From positions 8,709,401 to 8,773,400 of the forward strand of contig OZ021722.1 in NCBI GenBank assembly GCA_963978545.1: a DNA stretch of 64,000 nt, read 5' to 3'. The notes under the pieces were generated by a model that saw nothing but the letters and a program-made list of their open reading frames with translations, ran no database searches and was not told where the DNA came from. The stretch's first letter is position 1, and every line of letters starts with the position of its first letter. Source of the stretch: Linyphia triangularis (taxonomy: Eukaryota > Arthropoda > Arachnida > Araneae > Linyphiidae). Positions 25,201 through 39,693 of this stretch are shown piece by piece. A program made the position numbers and the translations under genes.

Positions 25201-28200
25201 AAAAGGAAAGCGCAAAAGAATTAAAATATTATTTAAAAAAATTAAACCTAAGCCGTGCCTCTGTTTGGCAGTTGTAATTAAATGAAATAGCTATAACCTC
25301 TGAAAGCCCTACATCCAACAAGTCTTAAGTTTTGTCCTTGACTTATCCATGCTCTTATTTAAGGGGGCACTCTACCAAAGAAACTTTTTTTTTGTATTAC
25401 AGTAGTACTTCGATATCGCGATAAACTTGATATGTCGAAAAATAATTTTTTCCCTTGATATTGCATATTCATCTAATGTTAATTTCAATTCTTATGTTGA
25501 AGAGTTTTCACTCAAAACCTTGTTGTGTCGAAAATTTTCGAAGTAAGAAATGAAGTTTTCCAGAAAAATCGCCATTCAGTTATGTAGAAGCAAATAGTAT
25601 AATCATTTATCAGAATCAGAACACACAATTTTTTTTCGAATAAAATACGCTCATTTGAGAAACAGATGTCCTTCACGAAGCATCATGGAAAACAAAACAC
25701 CGTTCGAGTTATTTTTTGGCAGAAAACCAACTACATCGTATCTAAAAATCTTCGGTCAAAAAGCTTTCGTCCTCAAGAAACGCCACAAGTCAAAATTCGA
25801 ACCAAGATCACAAGAACTCATTTTTATTGGTTATTCCGATGAAGCAAAAGCCTATCATTTTGGGATTCAAAATTTCGCTTTTAGCCAGGCCACGATGCTA
25901 GACTTCTTTTTTAAGTAACTAGTAGGGAATAAATTCATCCTTGTACTTTTATTTAATATGTACATTACTATAGTGTAAGTACTAACTCTTTTCAATTTCA
26001 TGTACTCATTTATTATTTTCGACTAAAAATTAAAATTGCTGTATTTAGACTTTTTCAACTATAATTACATATTTATACTTATTCTCATCTACCATGACTA
26101 ATTTCTAGACAATTATTCAGTATATTAAATTTTTAACTGAATTGTTAAGTTTTGGTTACGACCTTGTTATCTCAAAAACTCGCTATCTCAAAAAAAATTT
26201 TAGTGTCCCTTCGACTTTGAGATATCAAGGTAATACTGTATTATATTTTAAAATAAAAAAATAGATGTCCCTTATTTGAATTTATATGAAAGAACACTAT
26301 TTCACAGAAAAAAAGTTTAATTCTTGGTCATTTTTTTTTTTTTTTAATTTAAATTTTTTGACACATTTTTTTAAATGCTCAGGCTTTTTTAAATACTAGA
26401 ATTTTTTCCCCACTATTTCTTTCTAAAATATTCTTTAAACTATATATTATATAAGAATTGACTTTCAAATATGGAATTCTCGTAGTAATTAATTTCAATA
26501 TAAATGTTTATTCATAATAACACAAAATTCTATAAATCTGGAATAATTTTACTTTAGTATTGAAAAAAATATAAACTACAACAAATTTTGTTTAGTAGAA
26601 TGTCAATTTATAAATCAGACATATTTTACAACATGACCTAAAAATTTAAGATTTCTCCATTAGTTGGATAAAAAGTTGTATCATTTAAAAAAAAAATCTA
26701 ATATCAACAAGAAACAATCAGTGCAAAAAATCAATTTAAAGTTTTCATTTCTTAAGATCATACTATCATTCAGCATAAAATGTCATGTAACTTGTTAAAA
26801 AATATAGATACAGTTTTAAAATTTTGCATATGCCTTTAGAAGATTCTTCTTCTTCTTGTCCAGTTCTATAGCCTAGGGTGAGCTTTGGCTTTCTTTACAA
26901 TTGATTTCCAAATCCCTCTCTCACTGGATTTCTTTGTCCAATTTTCAGGGATGAGTTTGGTAAAAAATCAAAAAGCTGAAAACAAAACTCCAAACGTTTT
27001 ATGCGTAAAACACATTTTCAGCTATACTTAAAAAAATTGTGGTTTTCCATGTGCGTTTATAACACTGCACTTTCTCTGTCTGTCCGTGAGAAAAATGGTT
27101 CAAAATAGAGGCACCTAGATGTAGGGATACACTTTGTACTGTCATCAGGCATATGGTATAGCTTCAAAAAAAAAAAAATCCTTTAAAAGCGATGGAATCC
27201 GGCAAAAATTTCAAATTTTCAACAAGTCAAACAACTTTTAGCAGCTATACCATATTGACAAACAGGCCAAATATAATTAAACCTAGTTTTCTAAATTTTT
27301 AAGCTACTTTTTAAGTACTAAAATCTTTACATTTAAATTTTTATTCCTACCGTTCAGCTTGTTCAATAAAATAAAAAGCAACAAACAATTTTACATACAA
27401 TTGCAGTTAAAATAACAACTTTAAACACAGCTTCTTTAGAAATTTTTTAATTGGGACTAATTTTCAGAATATTTTTATATCTTTTTTATACAAAAGGGTA
27501 TAAAAATGTTAGTATAGATTCACACGAAACGGCGAAATCGATCCTTAAACAGGCACTAATCACGGATATAGCGGCTATCGCATTTACGGAAGTCAAGGCG
27601 AATGGCTACAAAACGGTGTTGAAAGTCTCGGTAATAGCCGGTATTGTATTAGAGTAAACCTCGCCGAAAATGACCATCACTCTAACGAATGCAATACCGG
27701 CGAAAATCTAAATATCAGCCGAAATGAAAATCGCAACAACGTACGCATCGGTGATAGCGTCCACGATATCTGTACAAATTTCGGTAATATAGACATTTTC
27801 TTGGTAGAGCAAATTTCGGATGTTATCAAAGTACGGCATTCCACGAAAAAACAACTCTCCCGCCAACTGAAATATCAAAGTTAGAACCTAATATACCGGA
27901 GCAACTCTCAACATTAACGCTATTGTATGGGCGTAACACCCGACGAAATTACCATCACAAAATCTCGGCGATAGCGCAATTCATCACGGTAATATCAACA
28001 TTCTTTCGGTAACATCGGTGCAAAACTCAGATTTTGTAACAGGGAGGCACACTCAACGAAAATGCCCACCACATAAACGTAAATATCAGCGTTAGTGCTG
28101 AAGATACCGGAACAATTCTCAGCAATAACGCTGCTATATCGGCATAATACTAAGGGGAAATGGTCCCCACAGCTACCAAAATCACAGCGATAACGCACGT

Positions 28201-31200
28201 CCTAGCCACACAAATCTCGGCAGTAGAGGACATTACATCAGCGTAACGCTTAACGAAAACAAGCAACACATACTAACGTAAATAAACGATAGTTCCGAAG
28301 CAAGCGCATTATTAGTATACGTTAATCGGCGTGTAATCGTAAGAAGGAATTTACATTTTGAGCAGAGAAAAAAATGACACAAAAGGTTCAAATTTCGACG
28401 CAGTTGGAAATATACAAAATACCGAGTTTGAGATCCAATCTGATTAAAAAAAATGTTTTTCAGTGGATTTTTGTACTTGGAGCAGGAATAAGGCAGGAAT
28501 GTGATGCGACCCCTGAGCGATAGGTTTCCCGATCTTTCGGAAGTGAAGCTGCTTCGCGGTTCAGCCTTAGAAAAAGTTTTTTTCCGTGGGATAGGAAAAG
28601 CGGGAAAACACGGATTTTTTTCAGGAATTAGAAAAGCGGAACTTTCTTTAAAAAAGCGGAATTCTTTTTTTTCTAAATAATTAAAAAAGCGGGATTCCGC
28701 CACATGGCGGAAGAAACTCATCCCTGAATTTTTTTATCTTTAAAATTTCTTTATGTTCTTCGACTTGGTCAGACCACCTCAATTTTGGTCAACTGCTTTT
28801 TCTTGCATTCTAAAGTTTACCTTTCATAATTCTTGTAGGCATATCTGTGTGTCTCATTCTCACTACGTGCCCCATCCACTGTATTCTTTTTGCCTTAGTA
28901 AATTTTACAATGTTCTTTCCTTTAATTAGTCTTTCAATTTCCATGATTATATCTTATTCTCCATCTGTCATTTTCTCTTATCGATCCAAATATTTTTTGG
29001 TCGAATTCTGTTTTCAAAATTTCTCTAAGATTAGTTGCATTCCTATCTGACAGGGCCTATGTTTCTGCACCATAAGTAACTATTGGTCTAATTAGAATCT
29101 TATAGATTTGTAATTTACATTTTCTCGTAATTAATTTACTCTTTAAGATTTTATTGTTGGCAAAGAATGCCCTATTTCCATTTTGTATTTGTCTATTTAT
29201 ACAGTCATGTATTCATTGTTATTATTTATTATGTTACCCAAATAAGTAAATGTAGTGGTGTCCTTTATCAATGCTTATGTCTTACACTTTTCTTCTGCAT
29301 TCAGATTTTGTTACAATAAATTTAGTTTTGTCTACATTAACAGTTAATCCTAACTTTCTTGCCTCGGTCATTAATATTTAGAAGATTTCAAACTATAATT
29401 ATAGGAACAACAACAAAAAATGAACAAATTTTGCAATTTTTAGGGTAGAGTGTCATCTTAAGGATAAAAACTACTGTGAATGCTTGAGTTTCTATTAAGT
29501 AAATTATCACTTCTATTTATACTTATATTGCTCTTTTATTTAGCTCTCCATAAATACTGGTCTCAGGTCTGTTCTAGTTCTGGGAGGAGAGAAAATCGAA
29601 GACCAGTTTGCAGCTCTACATGAAAGCCCGGATATCATTATTGCCACGCCAGGACGTTTCCTCCATCTTGTTTTGGAAATGGATCTAAAACTCTCCTCGG
29701 TCGAATATGTGGTATTTGACGAAGCTGATAGGTAACATTTATTGGTTACCTCTATTATATAAAAATTAGCCTTACTTTAAAGCTCTCCAACTTTGAGATT
29801 TTCTACTTATAATTTTATTAAAGTGTTTCAAATACATATAGAGTTAACTGCAAAAAAAAAAAAGGTAAAACTTTTAGAATTTTCAATTATCTAGTCTTAA
29901 GTGATGTCTTTGCAGCATTAAGTTTAATTCTGTCAAGTTGTTTTTCAAATACAGTAGAACCTCGATTAACCGTCTCTCTTTCATCCGGAACTCTCTGTTA
30001 ACCGACCATCCTTTAGTTGACATCAAAAATCTCCCAAATGAGTAATTAATCATTTGCCCTTTTTAAAACCAGAATATTTTCCTTTACACTAAATTTACAT
30101 AAGTAATGGTGAGGCTTTTGACCGCTTTTCAAAAGGACTGACATGGTTAGAGCAATAATCATATGCAGAACAAACTGAACTATTGCTTTTAAAAAGACTT
30201 CGGGATAGAATCGCGAAATAACGATTATCAAGATTACGACAACAAAAACTCATTTCCAACAATTATGTCATATAAAAAAAAAACATTAAAAGCCCTGCAT
30301 TCAATAAATGAAAATAATTTACTTTTTATTACTTTTTACAACTCTCTATTATCCGGCATTTTCGCTTATCCGACCTATCTTCGGTCCAAATTAAGTCGGT
30401 TAATCGAGGTTCTACTGTATTCTTATTGTGTTCATCGTTTCTGCATACCAAAGACTAAACAATGAAACCTTATAAATAAAAATTTATTAATTTCAATTTA
30501 TTAGTATCAGAGAACTCTTATTCTAAATATGCCTTACTATTCATTCGGAATTCATGTATCTGTTGTTTTTAATGTAGGGTTAACTAGTGTCTCTAACCAT
30601 TGTACTTTCTTCCTTGCGAAGCCATTTAAATTGAAAAACAGACTGCCGCTGTATGGTTTTTTTACGTGTAAAATGAGTTTGACGAGATATTTCGTCATAC
30701 ACAGAAGACTTCTTAAACGGACACGTCATGCATTGAAAATATTTCATTTATATCTTAAATATCATAAAATATTTTGTTGAAATAAATCAAATCAATGAGT
30801 TAAAAACAAAATTCGTTTATTGGGGTGTGTTGATATTACTTAATACTGCCGAGAAAAAAAGTCCCCATTGTGAAACGAGTTTAAAGAAGGTTTATTCCCA
30901 GTTTAAAAGGTTAGGCTATGAGATTCACTGTTTAAACATCAATATTCTTGTATCAATAATTACTTTATAACATGTTCTTTACTTACCTACTTTAATTTTG
31001 CATCATGTTTTACATGCTTTTTCTGCCATTACAAAATATAGAAAAGCCACACTTATAAGAACTCCGTAAAATTCCCCTCTCTGTTCTTCTTTAAAGATGG
31101 AAAGGAGAAAGAAATCCAACTTAGAAAGTCTTGTATAATATTCCCTTTTCCCACCATTGTGTTAAGTATATTTTTAGCATCGATGATTACGTGGCATGGT

Positions 31201-34200
31201 CATTTAGGGTACCTACTTTAATGATCAGTAATTGGATCGTTCTCCTCAGAATGCACTATTTCAGCAGCAGAAGCGAAAAAATTATTGAAATCTTTAAATG
31301 CTTAGAAATTTTTTTCTTCCATAGAAGTTATTAATTACAATCCAATTATGACATTGGCAGTCTGATAATAAATAGAGATTGTCCATAGTAATACCATGGA
31401 TTGATGTCCACAGACATGACGATTTCCTAGTTATTGTATAGTTCCAAATAGAACTTTAGGTTTATAAATATGAGATTGCTAAATTGGTATCTGTACAGCT
31501 AATACTATCAAATAAGTAATTAGCAATACATATTTAATCATTCTTAACTAATTTTATCAGGGTTCCCATGGTCATTGAAAGTCATTAAAAGTGCTTAATA
31601 TTTTTGAACTTGTTTTCAAGGCCTTGAAAGTGCTTGAAAATGCTTAGAGGTGCTTAAAAGTCCTTGAAAATGCTTAGAGGTCCTTAAAAGTCCTTAATTT
31701 TTGCAGATGTTGAGCAACTGCAAAATTAATAAAAATTTCAAGTCGGACTTGCTATTTCTGCGTGACCGCCACTTATCTGCACCGTATTGGAATTTTCCGA
31801 CGTATTTGTATTATGCATCCACCAATTTGTAACTCTTTTGGTAGAATATACTTTATTAAAAATTTATATATCGACATAATGCCTGAAAACAAATTTTCAA
31901 AGGTCCTTAAAAACATTAATTAGATCCTGAAAAGTCATTGATTTTCATTCTGTGATTTGAGTGGGAACCCTGTTTATCTTGACCACGGACATGATGGTAT
32001 GATGTTTACAGTTGCACCTATTTCACATGAAAATAATAAAATATGATTCTTGTATTGAAAAATTGAATACACAGTGTATATTGGAAGCAAAATGGTTACA
32101 TTAGACTTCTTTCCAATATCACAGTTGACTTGTTGTGTCACTTGGTATGGGCTGTTAAACAACTAAAAACTGTTGTCTGCGGACATGACGCATCATTTTT
32201 GCGACAAGAAGTATTAAATTAATTATAATGAAATTACTACTCGCTTTTTGTTTCCCAGGCATAACATTGCTTAACATACCTTATAGATAAAAATAAATGT
32301 AGACATCAAGGAATTATGAAGTGAAATTTAAATACTGTTAAAGCAAGCAACCCTGAATTTGCAACAGTCCACGGACATGATTTGTCAACTCATTATTATA
32401 AAATTGGAAAATTTTCACAAAATTAAATTTTATTCACAAAAATTGGACCCTGTAAAAAAAACCTGGATAGAACCATGATTTATTGAAATTGTTATAGTAT
32501 TAATATTCTACATTAGTGATCAAAAAGCAGCTTTTTCTAGGATCCCTGATACTAATAGTTATCATTAGATACATGAAGAAAAATAGCTACTGTTCAAATC
32601 TTCATGGTTGAACTTTAATCTACTTTTTCCAATTACACTGTAATATTTTATGTTTCAATGATTTGATGAATTTCATGGTTATTCATATTTTTAGACTCTT
32701 TGAAATGGGATTTCAAGAACAACTGCAAGAAGTTCTTAACAGACTGCCATCTGAACGTCAAACTTGTCTTTTTTCTGCTACGTTACCAAAAGTGCTGGTG
32801 GATTTTGTCAAAATGGGAGTCGAGGATCCGACTCTTATTCGTCTAGATGTAGACTTGCAGATCAGCGAAAACCTAAAGGTAAATTTTCATACCAACATGT
32901 GGCTTTTTCTTCAGACTTGTCAAAACCAGTATTAAAATTATTCATACCTAGAAACAAATCACATAAATTTTAAGCTTTTGCTGGCAAAAAGTATTGGGAT
33001 TTTAAATCGAAGTTGAAAAGCAGATTCTATGCAACATATATTGATGACTAATCAGTGATATTGTGATCTGTAACAACTAAATTTATCAGTTTTACATATA
33101 CCAATGTAGTTTATGTGAAAAGTATTAAAAGCAAAATGCTTAATCTTTTAATTTCTCAAGATTATAACTGGCAAAATACATTCTGATACCAGTAACAGAA
33201 ACTTTTCTGCCAGTCTGTGACCCTAATTTGGGTATTACAAAATAATATGCATTTTTTTTTTTTTTTAAGATTGCATAAAATACACAAGCACCTTATGTGT
33301 AATTTTATCAAAAACCCTGTTTTACATAAATATAGAAATTAAACAAAATAAATTAAATATTAAAATTGAAATATTTAATCTTATTCTACCTGAATTTTTG
33401 TTATTTTTAAAAAAATGATTGTATATTGTTTTAAGTAAAATTAAACATTTCAAACTGATCAAGATTGTTTTTGTTAAATGATACGCAGGTATAATAATTG
33501 CATAATTTTATTTTAAAGAAATAAAAGAAAATTATGCATTGCTTTTAATCAAATTAAACATTTCAAAATATGAAAGATTGTTTTGGATATGTACAGAGAT
33601 ACAATAAATATATAATTCTATCTTTTGCATAAAACAATCTGCTTTATTGATAATTTTGGAAAAAACACATGATGTGTTTGGTAAATTGAACTTTAAAATA
33701 AATTTTGCCAGTTTTGTAAAGTAATCTGCAGGCTGCTGAAAAATCTACTATGTGCGTCTCCTGTCTCGCATTTTCTGTTACTGGGATTCTAATAAAAGAG
33801 TGGCCACATAACCTGGAAACCAGGAAAATGTCGGGGAGCTTTCTGATTCTGGAAAAAATCAATAAATTGTCAGGGAGTTTTTTTTTTTTTTTAATTTCCT
33901 GAAAATCAGGTGAATTTTCTTTTGTTCTTTTTTGTGAAGGCACGTTTCCCCATTCATTCGTATTTTAGCGCCATTTTCCCAGAAAATTGTGGTGGTAATT
34001 GTAAGAAGTTTAATGTTATGGAATAATTCAAAATTTAATTACCGCCAAAACTATTTTTAAAAAATTGGTTTATCTCTTTAGAATGCATATTCGATTTGAT
34101 TAGGTTGTCTACACATCTGGAAAAGTTGGCAAAATTTGAAAAAAAGTTTGTAAATGTCTAATTATATTGCAAAACATTACAATTTAATCGATTTTGGATT

Positions 34201-37200
34201 GTTACTGTCCGATAGTTAGTTTATTCTCCGTAATTTACCATAAGCGTTTTTCTATTTTGGTTGTTAATACTGAATCACAAATATGTAAAATTCACTATTT
34301 ATTTCTTTTTGCATTGTAAAAGCTTAAATTAAAAAATGGCATATTTTAACGGTAAGATTATTTTTTTCTAGAGCACGTATCTGCTTTGTCGCTCGGGTGA
34401 TAAGCTAGCTGTTTTACTTTACCTTTTGAAGAATGTTATTGACCTTGAAAAAGAATTAACATTAGTGTTTCTTGCCACCAAACATCATGTAGAATACACT
34501 AAAGATGTAAGTATATTAAATGTCTAAGTTGACTACAATTTTAGGTAAAAACAAGTGCTAAATGTATATAACACATGCATTACGCAAATTGTCCCATAAA
34601 TAATACTGTGGAAGTTAATTTTTTTCAATTGTATGCATACCTCTGTTATTTTAACCTAAGTACATTTTTAGAATGTATGATGCTATAAAAATTCTTATTA
34701 ATGTTTCTTTCAAATTCAGTGTTAGGATTCGCATTCAACCTAAAATTTTTACTATTTCTTAAATTTTTGTTTCTCCCTAACATTCACAAAATTGTACTTA
34801 AATTTTTCGATACCTCGAACATTTCCTGATTTTCCCCCAAAGCAGAGAAGAAGCCCAGATAATCCTCTAGAAAACAAAATTTTTTCTGAGATTTTAATTA
34901 TTAATTATTAAATTTGTGAAAATTGGCAGCTTTTTGCCTGTATTGAAACGTGTTTTGAAGATAATCTCTGTGTTAGAAGTCTATGTAAGCTTTAAAAAGA
35001 AATATCCCTAAATTTTTTTAAGTTACACCTAAAATTTTTGGAACTATCCTTAAAATTCCTGCTTTTTTTTTTCTTTTTTTTTTAAGCGCACTGCATATTG
35101 TAGTTTCTAATTAAGATTGACTTTAGCCAAATCCAACAAAAGTGGAAATTTGAAGTCTTTCATTTCAATAAGGCCAAAGAAGAAAAATTGTTCGTTTCCT
35201 GTAACCCTACCTACCCTAAAATAACAATACAAAAATTTTGACCCTAAAGTTGTTGTTTTTTCACTTTTAACAAAAATTCAAATTTATAAAAATTGATTAT
35301 TGCATAATGAGCTATTAAACCTGAAGAAAAATTATAAATACCCCCTAAAATACCCAATTTTAGTAAATACCCAGGATATTGAACCACAAAAATAAATATA
35401 TGCAAGTATTTTGCATCACTGATCAATTTTAAATCTTATCTTGCACATTAATACTCTGATAGTATTTTAAGTATTTGCTAAAAATATTTAGAAAATAAAA
35501 AAACTTTTTCCTCTTGATATTTTTGCCCATGTTACAGGTAAAAACCTTTATTTATTTTTTGCCCAAGAACATTGATTTCTAGATTGAAATTGAACTCCTA
35601 TCAACCTTTTATTACTCAAAGCCTTCTACTTTCCAAAACTCAATTTAATATATTTCTGTCTAGGTATTGGATAAAGCAAACATCCCTTGCAGTTACATCT
35701 ATAGTAGTTTGGATCAAATGGCAAGAACGATAAATATTGCCAAGTTCCGTGCAAATAAAGTTGGAGTAATGTTGGTAACTGATATCGCTGCACGTGGTAT
35801 CGATATTCCTCTTCTAGATAACGTCATCAACGTAAATTTTCCAGCAAAACCTAAACTTTATGTTCACAGAGTTGGTAAGGCTAGTTTGACATATTTTCTT
35901 TTGCTTATTTTATTAAATTATATCTTCATTTGTAACTATATCTGTTAAAATAATATTTCAGGTAGGGTTGCTCGTGCTGGCAGGAATGGTAGAGCATTTT
36001 CATTAGTATCATCTGATGAGACACCTTTTCTGTTGGATTTGCATTTATTCTTGGGTAAACCCATCAACTTTGCAAAACTAAAGATGGAAGATGAAGGTAA
36101 TTTTAAAAAGTGTAATTATGTTCTGAAGTATTGTTGTAACTAAAAAGTTGTAAAACACCTAAGGCGCCCATTGAAATATTATGAATATAGCAAACATTTT
36201 AATTTAATATACAGTGTATATTAAATTAATATGTTTCTAAAATTCATATATTTATCGTACAAGAAGTATGTATTGTATATTATACACAAAGTATTTATTT
36301 AAAATTCAATTTTTCTTTTAATATTATAAAAAGGAAAATTTTTTCTGATAAAAAAAATATTTCTCCAAAATTTTGTTTTTAATGAAGAAACCTTTGAAAT
36401 ACCACATTGCGCTTGATTCAACGCGAAAATTTATTGCATCATTTGGATCTTATCTGACAATAGAATCGACACTATAATAGATTTTAGAGTTGCCATCAAT
36501 CAAATCGATTATCTTTCTATTCATTAACATATTATCGATTCTGTTGTCAGGATGTGCTTTGTGTTTGCATCTAACTTTAAGTAATAAACACATCCCTAAC
36601 AGCATAATGTGCAGCAAAGTATGTTTCAAAATTTATTTATTAAAAATGAATGGGAATTTATTCATCACGTCTAAATATCTTATATTTACTCTGATAAAAA
36701 CAAGTTTGGCAACAGCAAAGAATTTCAACTATTGTCAATTAAAAATTTAACTTACAGCGTTACAAAATGAATAAATCAGTGATCAGAATAACTCTTAGAG
36801 TAATTATTTTTGATATTTCTACCTAATTAGTTAACTGTTGCACAAATATGCTTTTTAGAATTGATTAGCATTCTTCCAAGATAAGTTTAAACTTAACTGT
36901 TGTTACAACTGACTAATTTTGATTTAACGAATAATAGAGTGAGGGATGGAGGATAAAAAAAAAATTCTTAAAATATTAGGTACAAAACACATGATAACAT
37001 ATTTGATTATTAATCACTGTTTCAATCATTGCTGTCAAACAATTTAAATTGATTGTTGAGTTGGAAGTAATCATGAAAATAAGCTATTCATCCATTCAGA
37101 TTTATAAACAGCTGCACTATAATATAATGTAAAAAATTCAGAACCTGTTCATTTGATTAAATAAATTGGTAATAATAATCAATGGTCATGCTTGTTATTT

Positions 37201-39661
37201 TCAGATGGTGTTTGTGGTGCCATACCACAGACGATTATTGATGATGAAGCCGATATTTTAGGTACCTGGCATGAAAGACACCCAGAATTAATGAGTATGC
37301 TTAAAGTGACAAGGAATGCATACAAACTGTATTTGAAAACCAGGCCCACACCATCTAGCGAATCTGTGAAACGGATGAAAGAGTTTCCATTTACCTCTGC
37401 AGAATTCCATCCTATCTTTAGAGGTAAATTCCTGCAGTTAATAATATTCGCAAAATAATCATCACCTTCTTGATAAGGCAATATTAGGGGGGGGGGGGGG
37501 GAAGGTTCATGAAGATTTTACCTAGTAAAAGTATGTACAAGTTTGTGTATGTCTGTTTGGGAAGTTTTAAGAAAAATTATCTATAAATATATGTAAAAAA
37601 TATGTTTTTGACATAAAAGTTCAAATTTTTGCTGAACCTGAATTCTGAAAATTGCCCAAAAGTATTTTATGTACCTACATACCCTAAAGATGATATACCA
37701 GCAATAAAAAAAAAATTATAGCAAAAATAGGTTCAAGGTAAAATCCTCATTTGGCTGTCGGACTATTAGCAAAAAAGCTAAAATCGCAATTTCTATTTTA
37801 GCATTTTACGAAAATGATTACGAGTTCCATCACTCGGGTTGTTTAATTTAACACAATTAAGACACTTTTTTATTATAAAATGCTTATTAACTTTAAATCT
37901 AAAGCTATTTTATACCACTGGAAAAATACTTTTCCCCCCTTTAGTTTACTTGTTCTTTGAGGTTGATGACTAACCTTTAAATAACAAAAGTGATGATTTT
38001 GTACATTTACTGTCAAAACGTTTTAGCAAAAGAGCTAAGCCACAATTTATGATTTTAGCACATATAAGAAAGTTCTTAAGAATTTTGCTTAAAAAGCACC
38101 CACAGCTCAATCCTTATACTAGTGTGTACATTTATGTGTAAAAGGTAATTCAAAAGTTTACATAAGAAAAATAATCTACTTTTTAAATCCTTTATATTAA
38201 CTTCGATTTTGTGTGTATGTTTGTCTATGGTGGGCAAGTCTGCGGAGGCCTAATTAACCCCATTGCCATCATCCAATCGGGCCGAAACTTGGTAGATAGA
38301 TTCAACGACAATGCATTGTATCAAATTTGGGGGGCTTCTACTGTCACTAAAAGGTCTCTTTTATGGAATACTAATAAACCTACTTGCCGTCATCCAATTG
38401 CGCTGAATTAACATTTAACCGATCATTGCAGAAACTCTTTCCGGTTGCCAAAATTGTTTTAATGAATAAATAATAAAATTGTTTTATTCAGAATAAATAA
38501 AAGATATTTGGATTCGAGTGGATAAATTCACATTCATTTTTAATGAATAAATTTTAAAAAGTAATTTACTGCATATTTTGCTGATAGAGATAGGGTTTGC
38601 CACTAATTTTAAATATTAAATACAAGCACACGCTGGCAACAGAATGCAGCGCTATGTTAATGGATATAAATATTGGCAATGCATTTAAAGGATTTATATT
38701 AAAAACGTTGCTTTTATGGGTTATATTATTTTATTATTGCTGCTAAAATAATTAAGAACTGCATTTCATAAAAGCTGCTTTTAAATCATCCTATATGCAT
38801 GTATGTGTGTGCATCTATGATGATACATTTCTGTGTGAATATGGCCATTTCTCAAGCAAGTTCAGCCACTGTATTAATGTCATGTAAAATCCTGCACTCG
38901 GTTGTATTATATGGTTAATTGCTTTCTCCCCTTTTTAAATGACACAGGACAAGTGGCTAAATATATACATAAAAAAAAAACAGCTTTATACATAAATATA
39001 AAGACAATTTTATAGCTTTTTCTGTGAAGAAAAGCAATTCTGTTTAATCCTTAATTTTATTTCTTCCATACTGGAATTTAGAAAAGACATGATCTCGGAT
39101 TTCAAACAAGAAATTAAATTTTGTAATACGTTTATTTTTTGTTTGTAACAATTTAATTTTATAATTGTTTCTGTTATTTTTTAACTGGATCTTGAAGTCA
39201 TCATCGGAGCATTGTGTGTGCTAAAACCAAACTTGAAGAAGCTGCTTTGGACTAATAGTAATCTTTAGTCATACTTCAACACAGTTACGCAAAGTAGTCA
39301 TTGTGTTCAGGATATACAAGTCGATTTCAACACCCCTGTATAGTAAATGTCTGCTAATGCTCGCAAGTGCTACTTAAGGTTACATTGGCAATTCTCCAAG
39401 ATCGTTCTGGGCTAAACCATGTCTTTCTAATTAAGATTTTAAATTGTAAATAGTTATATACGTTTGGTTAAATATAACTTGGATTTCAACTTTGCAATTC
39501 CATCTGTTAACTGAGTAAGAGTTTACACTAAGAAAGAAACTCAATCATACAGTAGGCAAAAACAGAAAGCTCCAAAATGGGATGCCTATAATATCTGAAC
39601 TTAAGTTCCATTGGACCAATTTGAACTAGAGGTTGTTGTTTTTTTTCTTTTTTTCTTTCTT

Positions 39662-39693
<32 letters not shown>

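Larger units (their letters stand above)
26850..29370 (-). pseudogene. non-LTR retrotransposon RT C-terminus, split by a DNA transposon
   Basis: Minus strand, 29370 to 28733: [60 protein letters not shown] and [19 protein letters not shown]. The protein resumes beyond the inserted element (26946-28726) as [24 protein letters not shown] at 26945-26850. The order matches the end of arthropod non-LTR reverse transcriptases (TLIRP..TYGAETW, GHVVRM, AKAHPGL). Stop codons are present, so it is inactive. It is antisense to DDX54 within one of its introns. Confidence 0.8.

Noticed and set aside
28233..28721. 162-codon minus-strand frame
   Set aside because: Lies in the right part of the 1.78 kb transposon, is low complexity and has no recognisable domain.
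36490..36750. 86-codon frame with hydrophobic stretches
   Set aside because: Part of dispersed family B; the matching region at 49406-49711 gives a different frame.
38211..38411. 66-codon frame in family B
   Set aside because: The frame is not kept in the other copies (53510, 62810).
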